From assembly GCA_023414355.1 (NCBI GenBank), contig JAEZOB010000027.1, positions 1 to 64,000 on the forward strand: DNA of 64,000 nt, written 5' to 3'. This document shows, one piece after another, positions 15,820 through 23,569 of the stretch (its first letter is position 1; the number at the start of each line of letters is the position of its first letter). This DNA is from Bacillota bacterium (GTDB taxonomy: Bacteria > Bacillota > Clostridia > Lachnospirales > Lachnospiraceae). The position numbers and the translations under genes are program-made. Under the pieces are notes generated by a model. That model was given only the letters and a program-made list of their open reading frames with translations, did not search any database and had not been told where the DNA came from.

Positions 15820-17595
15820 TTAAATGTTCTTAAATTGTGACATGTAGAGTTTATAGTAAATCCCCTTCTTCGCCAGCAGCGCTTCAGAACTGCCCTCTTC
15901 CTGGATACCACCATCGTCAATGACAAAGATCCGATCAGCTTTGCTGATGGTCGACAAACGATGTGCAATAACGAAGGAGGTTCTACCCTTTAGCAGTACC
16001 TCAATACCTTGCTGTACCAATAGCTCTGTATGAGTGTCAATACTGGAGGTGGCTTCATCCAGAATCAGGATCTTTGGCATAGATACCATAGTTCTGGCAA
16101 AGGCCAGCAGCTGACGCTGCCCGATGGATAATCCGGCGCCTCTTTCCTTCAACTCTGTCTCATAACCCTTTTCCATCTTCATGATAAAATCATGGGCATT
16201 GACTGCCTTGGCAGCAGCGATGATTTCTTCTTCGGTAGCATCCAGTTTACCGTAACGGATATTATCTGCTACAGTCCCGGAGAACAGGAAATTATCCTGT
16301 GTCATGATACCCATCTGCTTTCGAAGGCTTTCTATAGAAACCTCCTTCACATCATGTCCGTCAATATAGATATTACCCTGCTGTACATCATAAAAGCGGC
16401 TGATCAGATTCACAATCGTAGTTTTTCCTGCACCGGTCGGACCGACAAGAGCGATGGTCTCTCCGGGATTAATACGAAAGCTAACATCATTTAGCACATT
16501 GCTATCCTCGTCATAAGCAAAGGATACATGGTCAAAGATAACCTCTCCCTTAATCTCCGGAAGCTCTTTCACAGAAGAGGAGTCCGTGATATCCGGATTG
16601 GTATCCAGAATATCAAAGATTCTTTCCGCTCCTGCAATGTTGGTAATCAACTGGTTATAAAAATTACTTAAGTTCATGATCGGACGCCAGAACATGGAGA
16701 TGTACATGGCAAAAGCCATAATCGTTCCCACATTATCGGTACCGATTCCCAACAGCCGGATCGCCACAAAATACAGTGACATGATGCCGAGACCCCAGCT
16801 GAAATCGATGACGGAACCGAACGCATCGTTTAACACGATAGCGCTTACGAAGGAATCACGATGCTCCTTCAAAAGCTCGTCGAAGGTTTCACCGGTCTCA
16901 TCCTCTGCTGTGAAGCTCTGAATAATTCTCATACCGGATAAATCTTCATGAATAAATGCATTTAGATTCGAGCTCTTCTTACGATGAAGCTGCCAGCGCT
17001 TATGTGATCTGGTCTGGATAAACCAGAGGCCAAACATCATGAGCGGTAAGGAAATCAATGAAGCAAGCGCAAGCTTCCAATTGATAATCAACATAATAAC
17101 CACAACTGCACAGATAGTGATAAAATCCGGAATCAGGGTAGTTACGCTGTTGGAAAGCACATCCTTCAAGGAGTTGACATCACCGATGATTCTGGCAAGG
17201 ATCTTACCGGTAGGACGGCTGTCAAAGAAATTGAAGCTTAGCTTCTGTATGTGGGTATAAAGCTCCTGCCTTATCGTTAATAGTACATTATTGGATACCT
17301 TTGCCATAAGAAACATTCGAAGCTTTACTAAAAAGACAAAGGTGATATTCAGGGCTGCAGTAAAGAGTCCCAGTCTGACCAGGCCATGGATATCCTTGTT
17401 AGCGATATGCACGTCGATGGCCTGATCAATCAATAGAGGATTTACGATCGAGATAGCGACGGTTATCAGCATGATTAGGATAACAGCAAGGATCGGTCCC
17501 TTATAAGTCAGCATATAGCGAAACAATCGTATTAGTGTAGTTTTCTTACTGACGGATTTTATATATTCGTCTTCTTTGATGGCATTTATTGACAT
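15820..17595 (-). CDS. Heterodimeric ABC exporter subunit, canonical ATPase site (BmrD/LmrD-like)
   Basis: A 591-residue fused TMD-NBD half transporter. Six TM helices fill about residues 25-320. The NBD has Walker A GPTGAGKTT near residue 385, a slightly unusual signature LSIGQRQ, and Walker B ILILDEATSSID with the catalytic Glu present. The switch His is in IAHRLSTI. The ATG at 17595 overlaps the end of the preceding half-transporter gene by 10 nt, with a GGAAGGTGG ribosome site inside it, so the two are translationally coupled. Together they form an asymmetric multidrug-type exporter driven by ATP. The substrate is not readable from sequence. Expression is probably set by the attenuator at 19584-19857. 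Confidence 0.93.
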   Translation of the reverse strand: MSINAIKEDEYIKSVSKKTTLIRLFRYMLTYKGPILAVILIMLITVAISIVNPLLIDQAIDVHIANKDIHGLVRLGLFTAALNITFVFLVKLRMFLMAKVSNNVLLTIRQELYTHIQKLSFNFFDSRPTGKILARIIGDVNSLKDVLSNSVTTLIPDFITICAVVVIMLIINWKLALASLISLPLMMFGLWFIQTRSHKRWQLHRKKSSNLNAFIHEDLSGMRIIQSFTAEDETGETFDELLKEHRDSFVSAIVLNDAFGSVIDFSWGLGIMSLYFVAIRLLGIGTDNVGTIMAFAMYISMFWRPIMNLSNFYNQLITNIAGAERIFDILDTNPDITDSSSVKELPEIKGEVIFDHVSFAYDEDSNVLNDVSFRINPGETIALVGPTGAGKTTIVNLISRFYDVQQGNIYIDGHDVKEVSIESLRKQMGIMTQDNFLFSGTVADNIRYGKLDATEEEIIAAAKAVNAHDFIMKMEKGYETELKERGAGLSIGQRQLLAFARTMVSMPKILILDEATSSIDTHTELLVQQGIEVLLKGRTSFVIAHRLSTISKADRIFVIDDGGIQEEGSSEALLAKKGIYYKLYMSQFKNI

Positions 17596-19355
17596 GCTGC
17601 CACCTTCCTTTCATCGGACACAGTGCTGCCGTCTATCTGCGATTCCAGATAGTCTCCATACTGTGCCATATATGTTTTATAATAGTAACCTTTATTTTGT
17701 AATAGATTTTCATGGGTGCCGCGTTCTACGATCTGACCATCTTCCAGGATGACAATTTCATCTGCATGTCGAACTGCGGAGATACGGTGAGCGATGATAA
17801 TCTTTGTTGAATCGATCTGATTCAGGGATTTCTGGATCATAAGCTCCGTCTCCATATCAAGTGCCGAAGTGGAATCATCAAATACAAGAATTGGTGCCTT
17901 CTTGGCTAAAGCACGGGCAATAGAAATTCTCTGTTTCTGCCCGCCGGACAGACCAACACCGCGTTCACCGACGATGGTTTCATATTGATCCTCCATTCGT
18001 TCGATGAATTCATTTGCCTGTGCGTCTGAGGCAGCCTGGATTACTTCTTCGTTACAGACCTTATTCCTCTTTCCCATCTTTACATTTTCGTTGATGGTAT
18101 CTGAGAATAGGAATACATCCTGCATAACCAGCGAAATACTTTTGCGTAGCTGACGCAGAGTTAGTTCCTTTATGTTAATACCATCAAGATAGATCGAACC
18201 TTCACTGGTGTCATAAAAACGCTGTAACAGATTGATGATCGAGCTTTTTCCTGTTCCGGTTGCACCCATGATGCCTATGGTCTTGCCGGAAGCTAATTCA
18301 AAGCTGATCTCTGAGAGAATACTCTTCTCCCCAAGAGCAAAGGAAACATTCTCAAATCGTATATTACCCTGCACTTCCTCTAAGAGGACGGGTTTCGGGA
18401 CTTCGGTGATCATTGGCTTCTCAGCAGATATTTTCTTAATACGCTTAGCGGATGCGATTGCTGAAGCAAAATCATTGGAGAGCCATCCGAGCATTTCCAT
18501 CGGCCATACGATATTCATGGAATATTCTGCGAAGGCACCCAAAGTACCAAGACTTATATTGCCCTGAATCACCTGGTAACCACCGAGCATAATCACTGCC
18601 ATCGGCAGCAGCTTCGTTACAAACTGAAAATACGGGTAAAGCTTGATGAATACCTTAGATTGCTGCATATTCAGCTCGTAATAGCGTTTGTTATGGGATA
18701 AGAACTTTGCGATCTCATGCTTCTCTCTGGCAAAGGCCTTTACAGTGCGTACACCGGCCAGATTCTCCTGTGCAACGGTATTCAGCTGAGCATTTTCTTC
18801 ACTGATTGCCTCGTAAACCTTACCGAGCTTCTTCTCCATCAGTAAAGCGAGACCGCCCATGATCGGCAGAATAACAGTCGGCAGGATAGCAAGCGTCGGA
18901 CTGAGTCTGTACATACAGAAAAGCACGATACTGGTATGTATGATAACTTCAATGATCAGCATGCTTACATAACCGAGCGCAGCCCAGATTCGGTCAACAT
19001 CGTCCTTTAATCGGGACATAAGCTCACCGGTGTTGTTCTTATCAAAAAAACTTAAGGACAGGCTTTGGATATGGTTGAACAGATCCCTACGGATGTTCAC
19101 AGTAATCCTTGCACTGACTAAGTCATAGATTAATTCCTTCAGATACTGGAAGATACACCTTCCAACTCCGATGAGTAATACAACGATAAGTAATTTCGGA
19201 AGCAATCCCAGTTCTCCGCCGACGATTACATTATCAATAATTCGTTGTGTTACCATTGGTGATGCCATATCCAGGGATACTGCGATTATGGTGCAGAGGA
19301 TAGCTGCCGCATAAGCATACCAGTATCTAAGAATATAACGTGATATTTTCTTCAT
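17586..19355 (-). CDS. Heterodimeric ABC exporter subunit, degenerate ATPase site (BmrC/LmrC-like)
   Basis: A 589-residue TMD-NBD half transporter (MKKISRYILRYWYAYAAAIL). Walker A is GATGTGKSS and the signature LSGGQKQR is canonical. Walker B reads ILVFDDSTSALD, with Asp in place of the catalytic Glu. This change marks the degenerate site of heterodimeric exporters such as BmrCD, LmrCD and TM287/288. ATG 19355 is chosen because GGAGG lies just upstream; the frame stays open to 19508, but that part lies in the untranslated leader and looks non-coding. It is the first structural gene downstream of the leader-peptide attenuator and is coupled to the next subunit by a 10-nt overlap. Confidence 0.93.
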   Translation of the reverse strand: MKKISRYILRYWYAYAAAILCTIIAVSLDMASPMVTQRIIDNVIVGGELGLLPKLLIVVLLIGVGRCIFQYLKELIYDLVSARITVNIRRDLFNHIQSLSLSFFDKNNTGELMSRLKDDVDRIWAALGYVSMLIIEVIIHTSIVLFCMYRLSPTLAILPTVILPIMGGLALLMEKKLGKVYEAISEENAQLNTVAQENLAGVRTVKAFAREKHEIAKFLSHNKRYYELNMQQSKVFIKLYPYFQFVTKLLPMAVIMLGGYQVIQGNISLGTLGAFAEYSMNIVWPMEMLGWLSNDFASAIASAKRIKKISAEKPMITEVPKPVLLEEVQGNIRFENVSFALGEKSILSEISFELASGKTIGIMGATGTGKSSIINLLQRFYDTSEGSIYLDGINIKELTLRQLRKSISLVMQDVFLFSDTINENVKMGKRNKVCNEEVIQAASDAQANEFIERMEDQYETIVGERGVGLSGGQKQRISIARALAKKAPILVFDDSTSALDMETELMIQKSLNQIDSTKIIIAHRISAVRHADEIVILEDGQIVERGTHENLLQNKGYYYKTYMAQYGDYLESQIDGSTVSDERKVAACQ

Positions 19356-19583
19356 AATTCCTCCTGTTCCCAGCAAGCGCTCTACTCTTTGGCTACTCCT
19401 ACCTTTTCCTACCCGTCGGAGCCTTATGACAGTTCCCTCAACCTCATAAGAATGTGCTATGGAGCTTCTCATTTCGAGGAGTCCTTTCTTAATTGCCTGC
19501 TGTATCAATTGCCGTCACTTTGTTACATTATAATTCAGACTAATTCCATCGGATGTCTTATCACCGGGCATCTTTCGTAATCA

Positions 19584-19621
19584 GGACAAAAAAATAAGCC
19601 GCGGTATGATAATACCACGGC
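19584..19621 (-). terminator. Intrinsic terminator in the exporter leader (attenuator)
   Basis: On the minus strand a perfect-length 10-bp stem, gccgtggtat / ataccgcggc (one G-T), with a tatc loop is followed by ttattttttt. It lies between the leader ORF (19697-19792) and the exporter start (19355), so it stops transcription before the structural genes unless it is disrupted. Its 5' half is complementary to the end of the leader ORF. Confidence 0.93.
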
Positions 19622-19696
19622 ATAGTAATCTAATAAGTATTGTCGCAATCTTCTCCTTCCCTTGTCAACACAATAGGGTAGGAATAAAGACACGTT

Positions 19697-19792
19697 CTAA
19701 TCCTTAAGAATCCATGAGGTAATATCATATAAAGATTTCCGTATGAACTTGTGATCCACTGCAATAGCTCTGAATTTTACGTTATTGATCAT
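19697..19792 (-). CDS. Leader peptide of the ABC exporter (31 aa)
   Basis: An open reading frame of 31 codons reading MINNVKFRAIAVDHK at the start and SLYDITSWILKD at the end. It has its own ribosome site (GTGAGG, 8 nt before the ATG at 19792). It sits about 30 nt after the predicted transcription start and 75 nt before the terminator. The region covering the ribosome site and start codon is complementary to its own 3' end. That 3' end is in turn complementary to the 5' half of the terminator. It is therefore a regulatory leader ORF whose translation, or ribosome stalling on it, should decide readthrough into the exporter genes, like bmrB before bmrCD in B. subtilis. No sequence identity to BmrB is claimed. 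Confidence 0.75.
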   Translation of the reverse strand: MINNVKFRAIAVDHKFIRKSLYDITSWILKD

Positions 19793-19805
19793 ATGCTTTA
19801 CCTCA
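19715..19805 (-). promoter_or_regulatory. Mutually exclusive RNA pairings (1:2 and 2:3) of the attenuator
   Basis: Read on the minus strand, region 1 is TGAGGTAA (19805-19798) plus CATAT (19795-19791), covering the leader ribosome site and start codon. It pairs with region 2, ATATG (19730-19726) plus TTACCTCA (19722-19715), inside the end of the leader ORF: 8 + 5 bp. Region 2 also contains TATGATATTACC (19729-19718), which pairs with GGTATTATCATA in the terminator's 5' half at 11 of 12 positions. Regions 1:2, 2:3 and 3:4 cannot form together. Confidence 0.75.
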
Positions 19806-19827
19806 CTTTCTGTAATAGTCTGCCAAT

Positions 19828-19857
19828 ATTATAGCCATGAATTAACTGAATTGTCAA
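19828..19857 (-). promoter_or_regulatory. Strong promoter of the exporter leader
   Basis: On the minus strand the consensus TTGACA (19857-19852), an 18-nt spacer and the consensus TATAAT (19833-19828). Transcription should start near 19821. The consensus match, combined with a terminator 200 nt downstream, fits constitutive initiation with control by attenuation. Confidence 0.85.
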
Positions 19858-20038
19858 CACATTTTTTAAAATTCTTGATAAAATATTTTACAACAATGGA
19901 AACATTAATTTTTCATTAAGTTTTTATAACTTCAAGAAAAGTTCATATTTTTATGCTATAATAATAACAATGAACAAATCATGAATAGGTATCGTTCGAT
20001 TTTTTAGACATACTATACAATATAAAGGTTGTGATGAA

Positions 20039-20854
20039 ATGGATCTCCCCATGTTTTACGATGAGGCTGAGGAGTGGAGCAATGCGTTGCTTTTGTACGA
20101 TGCAGCGCTAAAGGAAATTAATACAAAACTTGAAATATTAAATAATGAGTTTAAATTGGCTAATCAGTATAATCCGATAGAGCATATTGCTTCCAGGTTG
20201 AAGTCACCTCAGAGTATAGCCAAAAAGCTCCGTCATAATAATATGGAGCTTACGGTGGATAATATTATTAATTATGTGAATGACGTGGCGGGAATACGAA
20301 TCATCTGTTCCTTTACTTCTGATATCTATCGAATTGCCGATCTGATTTCAAGGCAGAGTGATATTAAGGTATTGAAGGTAAAGGATTATATTATGCGTCC
20401 GAAGGATAACGGCTATACCAGCTATCATATGATTGTAGCTATACCGGTATACCTTACAGACCGCACCATAGAAACCAAGGTTGAGATACAGATCCGTACC
20501 ATTGCGATGGATTTCTGGGCTAGCTTGGAGCATAAGATTTATTATAAATTTGAGGGGAATGCACCTGAGAATATTCAAAAGGAGCTAAAGGAATGCTCCG
20601 ATATCGTGGCATACTTGGATCAGAAGATGCTGTCCTTGAATGAAGAAATTCAGAACTTTACGAGAGATCGATTGGAGGGCTGCCAGGAGGAACTGATCGG
20701 TACCTATAAGTCTGTGGTAGCAGAAACCTTTGGAACCATTGTTGAGGAGTCAGAAAGAACCGAAATCAAGGATACCGATGCGAAGGCCGTCGATTCTTCT
20801 AAAAAAGGATCAGAAAAGACAGGAAAGAAAAGAATACTGTTCGGATTGCGATAA
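20039..20854 (+). CDS. Small alarmone synthetase (RelQ-like GTP pyrophosphokinase)
   Basis: 271 residues with a lone RelA/SpoT synthetase domain over about residues 40-210. Visible motifs are YNPIEHIASRLKSPQSIAKKL, NDVAGIRIIC with the metal-binding Asp, KDYIMRPKDNGYTSYHMIV, and ETKVEIQIRTIAMDFWASLEHKIYYK with the catalytic Glu. There is no hydrolase, TGS or ACT domain, so it is a single-function (p)ppGpp synthetase transferring pyrophosphate from ATP to GDP/GTP. A charged C-terminal tail of about 50 residues follows. A TATAAT with an extended TG (19954-19962) lies 77 nt upstream; the -35 is poor. The coiled-coil membrane gene at 20928 follows after 73 nt. Confidence 0.92.
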   Translation: MDLPMFYDEAEEWSNALLLYDAALKEINTKLEILNNEFKLANQYNPIEHIASRLKSPQSIAKKLRHNNMELTVDNIINYVNDVAGIRIICSFTSDIYRIADLISRQSDIKVLKVKDYIMRPKDNGYTSYHMIVAIPVYLTDRTIETKVEIQIRTIAMDFWASLEHKIYYKFEGNAPENIQKELKECSDIVAYLDQKMLSLNEEIQNFTRDRLEGCQEELIGTYKSVVAETFGTIVEESERTEIKDTDAKAVDSSKKGSEKTGKKRILFGLR

Positions 20855-20927
20855 AGGTGGTATAATTCTCATAAGAAGTCAGGGAAAGGAGCGATAGGAT
20901 GTAGCTTTTACATCCTTGGAGATGGAT

Positions 20928-21512
20928 ATGAATTTACCGTTTGGAATACCGGGGGTAAAGGACCTTGGGAAAAGAAAGGAAGAGAATCCTGAAGCAGTAG
21001 CCCAGTACAAGCATAAGCTGACAGAATATCGTGACACCTTGGAGAATTATAGAAAAATAATTTCGGAATACTCCGGTAAACTGGAGGGATATGACAGAAA
21101 TTCTGTGGAGAGCCAATTAAGCAAGGTTCAGTATGCACTTGACCTGACTTATATCAAGGAGCAGGGAGATAAGATACTGGAGCTCCTGACAACCATGAAC
21201 AAAGGCTCTTCCGATAAGCTTATGACAGAACTCGAGGGCTTGATCACTACGTTGGTGGATACAAATTATAAGCTCGAGGGTCTTGATAAGAATGTAGTCA
21301 ACCGTGTAAGTGAGCTTATGGTTGAGCTGCAGAAACAGACTGCGTTCCAGAATAAACAGTATCAGACAGAGATTTCAATTAGTATGGAGCAGCTGACAAG
21401 AAAAATGAAGAAGACATACGCTCTTCTATGGTTTATCTTTATCTTCGGATTGATTGGAATCAGCGGCATTGCATTTATTGTATTATATATCCTGGAAGTA
21501 ATACCATTTTAA
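20928..21512 (+). CDS. Coiled-coil protein with a C-terminal membrane anchor
   Basis: About 194 residues and no family recognised. Residues 1-20 are Pro/Gly-rich (NLPFGIPGVKDLG). Residues about 25-160 are strongly helical with heptad-like charge patterns, interpreted as coiled coil. One TM helix follows near 172-192 (LLWFIFIFGLIGISGIAFIV), so it is a tail-anchored cytoplasmic protein. ATG 20928 is chosen because GGAG lies 6 nt upstream; earlier in-frame TTG 20916 and ATG 20922 lack a site. An 8-bp hairpin (aggatgta/tacatcct) lies at 20896-20916 just before the ribosome site. Proximity to the alarmone synthetase suggests co-transcription, but no function is inferred. Confidence 0.75.
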   Translation: MNLPFGIPGVKDLGKRKEENPEAVAQYKHKLTEYRDTLENYRKIISEYSGKLEGYDRNSVESQLSKVQYALDLTYIKEQGDKILELLTTMNKGSSDKLMTELEGLITTLVDTNYKLEGLDKNVVNRVSELMVELQKQTAFQNKQYQTEISISMEQLTRKMKKTYALLWFIFIFGLIGISGIAFIVLYILEVIPF

Positions 21513-21590
21513 ATTGAGAATACTATATTATTTTATGTCCCCATAAAGTGATGAATATTTCCCATGATGTGAGAAATATGACCAATGAAG

Positions 21591-21630
21591 AGGGCATCGT
21601 ACTTTTTTAGGTACGGTGCCCTATCGATTT
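21591..21630. terminator. Bidirectional terminator
   Basis: A 12-bp stem, agggcatcgtac / gtacggtgccct, has a T-rich loop and is followed by atcgattttt. It lies between the plus-strand coiled-coil gene and the minus-strand S1-domain gene and can serve both. Confidence 0.85.
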
Positions 21631-21634
21631 TTAT

Positions 21635-22618
21635 CTATAACTTAAAATTTTTTAAAAGTGCTGCCAGTCCTGTGGTAGCCTCTTCTCCGGTGGAATAGGA
21701 TGCGGGAGCATCCTCAACCTCTTCAATTACGTCTTCTTGTTCTTCCACAGCCTTCATACTCAGGCTGATCTTGCCATCCTTGACTTCCAGGATTTTGACG
21801 GTTACAGTTTCCCCTTCCTTAATGACTTCATTCGGAGATTTGATCCTTCTTCCGCAAATCTGTGAGATATGAAGAAGACCGCTTAAGCCCTCTCCGATAT
21901 TAACAAAGGCACCGTACGGAGCAATCTTTTCAACCACACCGGTGGTCACCAGACCGGTCTGTAAACGGGAAATTTTACTTTTTTTATCCTTCTGCTCTCT
22001 GTCACGCTCCACCTCTTTTGCAGACAGAACCAGCTTCTTATCTTCTGCTGAAACAGTGATGATATTGACGTCCAGCTCCTTGCCAACCCAGGCCTCCAGA
22101 TCCTCGACATATGTTAAGGATAGCTGGGAAGCAGGAATAAAGGCACGTACACCGTGAACAAAGGTTACCACGCCGGCATTCACTGCCTGAGAGACCTTTA
22201 TGCGCAGGATCTTTTTACTTGCCATATCCTCTTTCAGCTTATCCCATGCCAGTATGTCATCGGCACGTTTTCTGGAGAGAAGTATATTGCCCTGCCCATC
22301 ATCCTCACGGATTACTGTAGCGGAGAGAAGTTCACCAAGCTTTACATCGGCTTTGATGGAAAAGCCGGGATCATTGGAGAGTTCCTCAAGCTTTATGATC
22401 CCTTCCGCATAATATCCGAGATCGAGGATTACCTCAGCTTCCGAGATACCGATTACGGTTCCCTGTAATATGTCTCCCTCTTGTATTCTTTTAAAGGAGC
22501 GTGCGAGCTCCTCCTTGAAATCATCCATAGAAGGGATAATCTCGGGAGCGGCAGGCTCCGCTTCAATTTCGTTTAGATTAGCTTGTACTTCCATACTCTC
22601 TTTCATTTCTTCACTCAT
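21635..22618 (-). CDS. Protein with three S1 RNA-binding domains (ribosomal protein S1-like)
   Basis: About 327 residues. Three S1/OB domains are visible: near residues 36-110 (GDILQGTVIGISEAEVILDLG), 118-190 (VNAGVVTFVHGVRAFIPASQL) and 208-282 (TTGVVEKIAPYGAFVNIGEGLSG followed by LLHISQI). The last has the best RNA-binding consensus. An acidic, low-complexity tail follows. Proteins of this shape in Clostridia bind RNA or act as S1 homologues in translation; length and domain count are below those of the Gram-negative S1. The ATG at 22618 has GGAGGT 7 nt upstream; an ATG at 22633 would overlap that site. It lies downstream of the minus-strand gene at 22688, probably in the same unit. Confidence 0.9.
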   Translation of the reverse strand: MSEEMKESMEVQANLNEIEAEPAAPEIIPSMDDFKEELARSFKRIQEGDILQGTVIGISEAEVILDLGYYAEGIIKLEELSNDPGFSIKADVKLGELLSATVIREDDGQGNILLSRKRADDILAWDKLKEDMASKKILRIKVSQAVNAGVVTFVHGVRAFIPASQLSLTYVEDLEAWVGKELDVNIITVSAEDKKLVLSAKEVERDREQKDKKSKISRLQTGLVTTGVVEKIAPYGAFVNIGEGLSGLLHISQICGRRIKSPNEVIKEGETVTVKILEVKDGKISLSMKAVEEQEDVIEEVEDAPASYSTGEEATTGLAALLKNFKL

Positions 22619-22687
22619 GATCATTACCTCCATTGATCCATAGTTCTTTTGTGTTAGTTTACGCAGAAAATGCGCTTTCCAGTCCTA

Positions 22688-23425
22688 TCAGGATACTCTG
22701 CGGTAGACAAAGGAACGTCCTTTTTTACCTGCTTTTTCTATGGCTCCTACATAATTTAAAACATGCAGTGCTACCTGTGATACTTTTAAGGTTACGCCGG
22801 AAGCCTTCTTATAATCCTTTACGGTAAACTCCTCCTCCAGCTGTTCCGGAATAAGCTGCTGATAATCGTCTCTATCGTCAATGATAAATTCTTCAACCAG
22901 CTCTGTCGGAATACGGTCACTTCGGGTAGATCCCTTCTTCTTGTCCTCGCTCCAGCCGTTTAGGAGGCGGTATTCTTCCAGATCAATCATGAGAATCTTG
23001 ATTCTTAGGTTAGGATCGATGAGATATTCTTTAATCTTATACAGTTCAGGAAAGATACTGTAGGGCTTACCGGTTTTTGGTGACTTGCGACGTGGACTAA
23101 TCTCTCCAGTTTGTGGATTAACCCAGCGAATCCATTTGGTACTGGGGATAGGATAAGCAATCGTGACCGGTGCAAAAGCAAGAAAAGCCTGCAGCTTGCG
23201 GCGCAGCTTATCAAAATTGCGAGTCTGTATCTCGATAATCTCATTGCCGGTGCAGATATCGGCAACAAAGCCCCCAACCTTGATTTCATGGTTAAGGAGC
23301 TCAGGAGAAAGATAATATTTTAAAACCGAATGAACCGTTTTTTCCCCGAGGGTACCGATTCCGTTCAAACCCTGCTGTTGCCCGATGATCTCATCGCAAG
23401 CCTGCAGAAACAGCTGCTTATCCAT
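22688..23425 (-). CDS. Uncharacterised protein with a PD-(D/E)XK nuclease-like core
   Basis: 245 residues. No characterised family is recognised with certainty. Residues 22-72 read like a restriction-endonuclease-like core: Glu28 in GTLGEKTVHSVL, then EIKVGGFVADICTG with Asp56, then the strand EIIEIQTRNF with Glu65 and Gln67 where the lysine would normally be. The middle has a short basic insertion (SPRRKSPKTGKP). The C-terminal third (FTVKDYKKASGVTLKVSQVALHVLNYVGAIEK) looks like a winged-helix domain. A nucleic-acid-related role is inferred, not shown. It ends with a probable beta-wing (GRSFVYRRVS). Confidence 0.7.
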   Translation of the reverse strand: MDKQLFLQACDEIIGQQQGLNGIGTLGEKTVHSVLKYYLSPELLNHEIKVGGFVADICTGNEIIEIQTRNFDKLRRKLQAFLAFAPVTIAYPIPSTKWIRWVNPQTGEISPRRKSPKTGKPYSIFPELYKIKEYLIDPNLRIKILMIDLEEYRLLNGWSEDKKKGSTRSDRIPTELVEEFIIDDRDDYQQLIPEQLEEEFTVKDYKKASGVTLKVSQVALHVLNYVGAIEKAGKKGRSFVYRRVS

Positions 23426-23569
23426 AGTTTATCAATCACGCCCTTGCAAACATTCAATCCTTTGGCTCTACTTCAGCATCCAATAAATCTTGATTTCACA
23501 GGATCATCTTATGAAGCCTTCTTATAAATTTAGGATAATTGATTTTATATGGGAATGCAAGTATAATCA

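Noticed and set aside
17586..19508. N-terminally extended version of the first exporter subunit starting at 19508
   Set aside because: The extra 51 codons lie in the leader between attenuator and gene, have no homology-like features, and a GGAGG site points to the ATG at 19355.
19640..19680. Second TTGACA on the minus strand (19664-19659) as a promoter downstream of the leader ORF
   Set aside because: No -10 at a workable distance; the nearest AATACT is 21 nt away.
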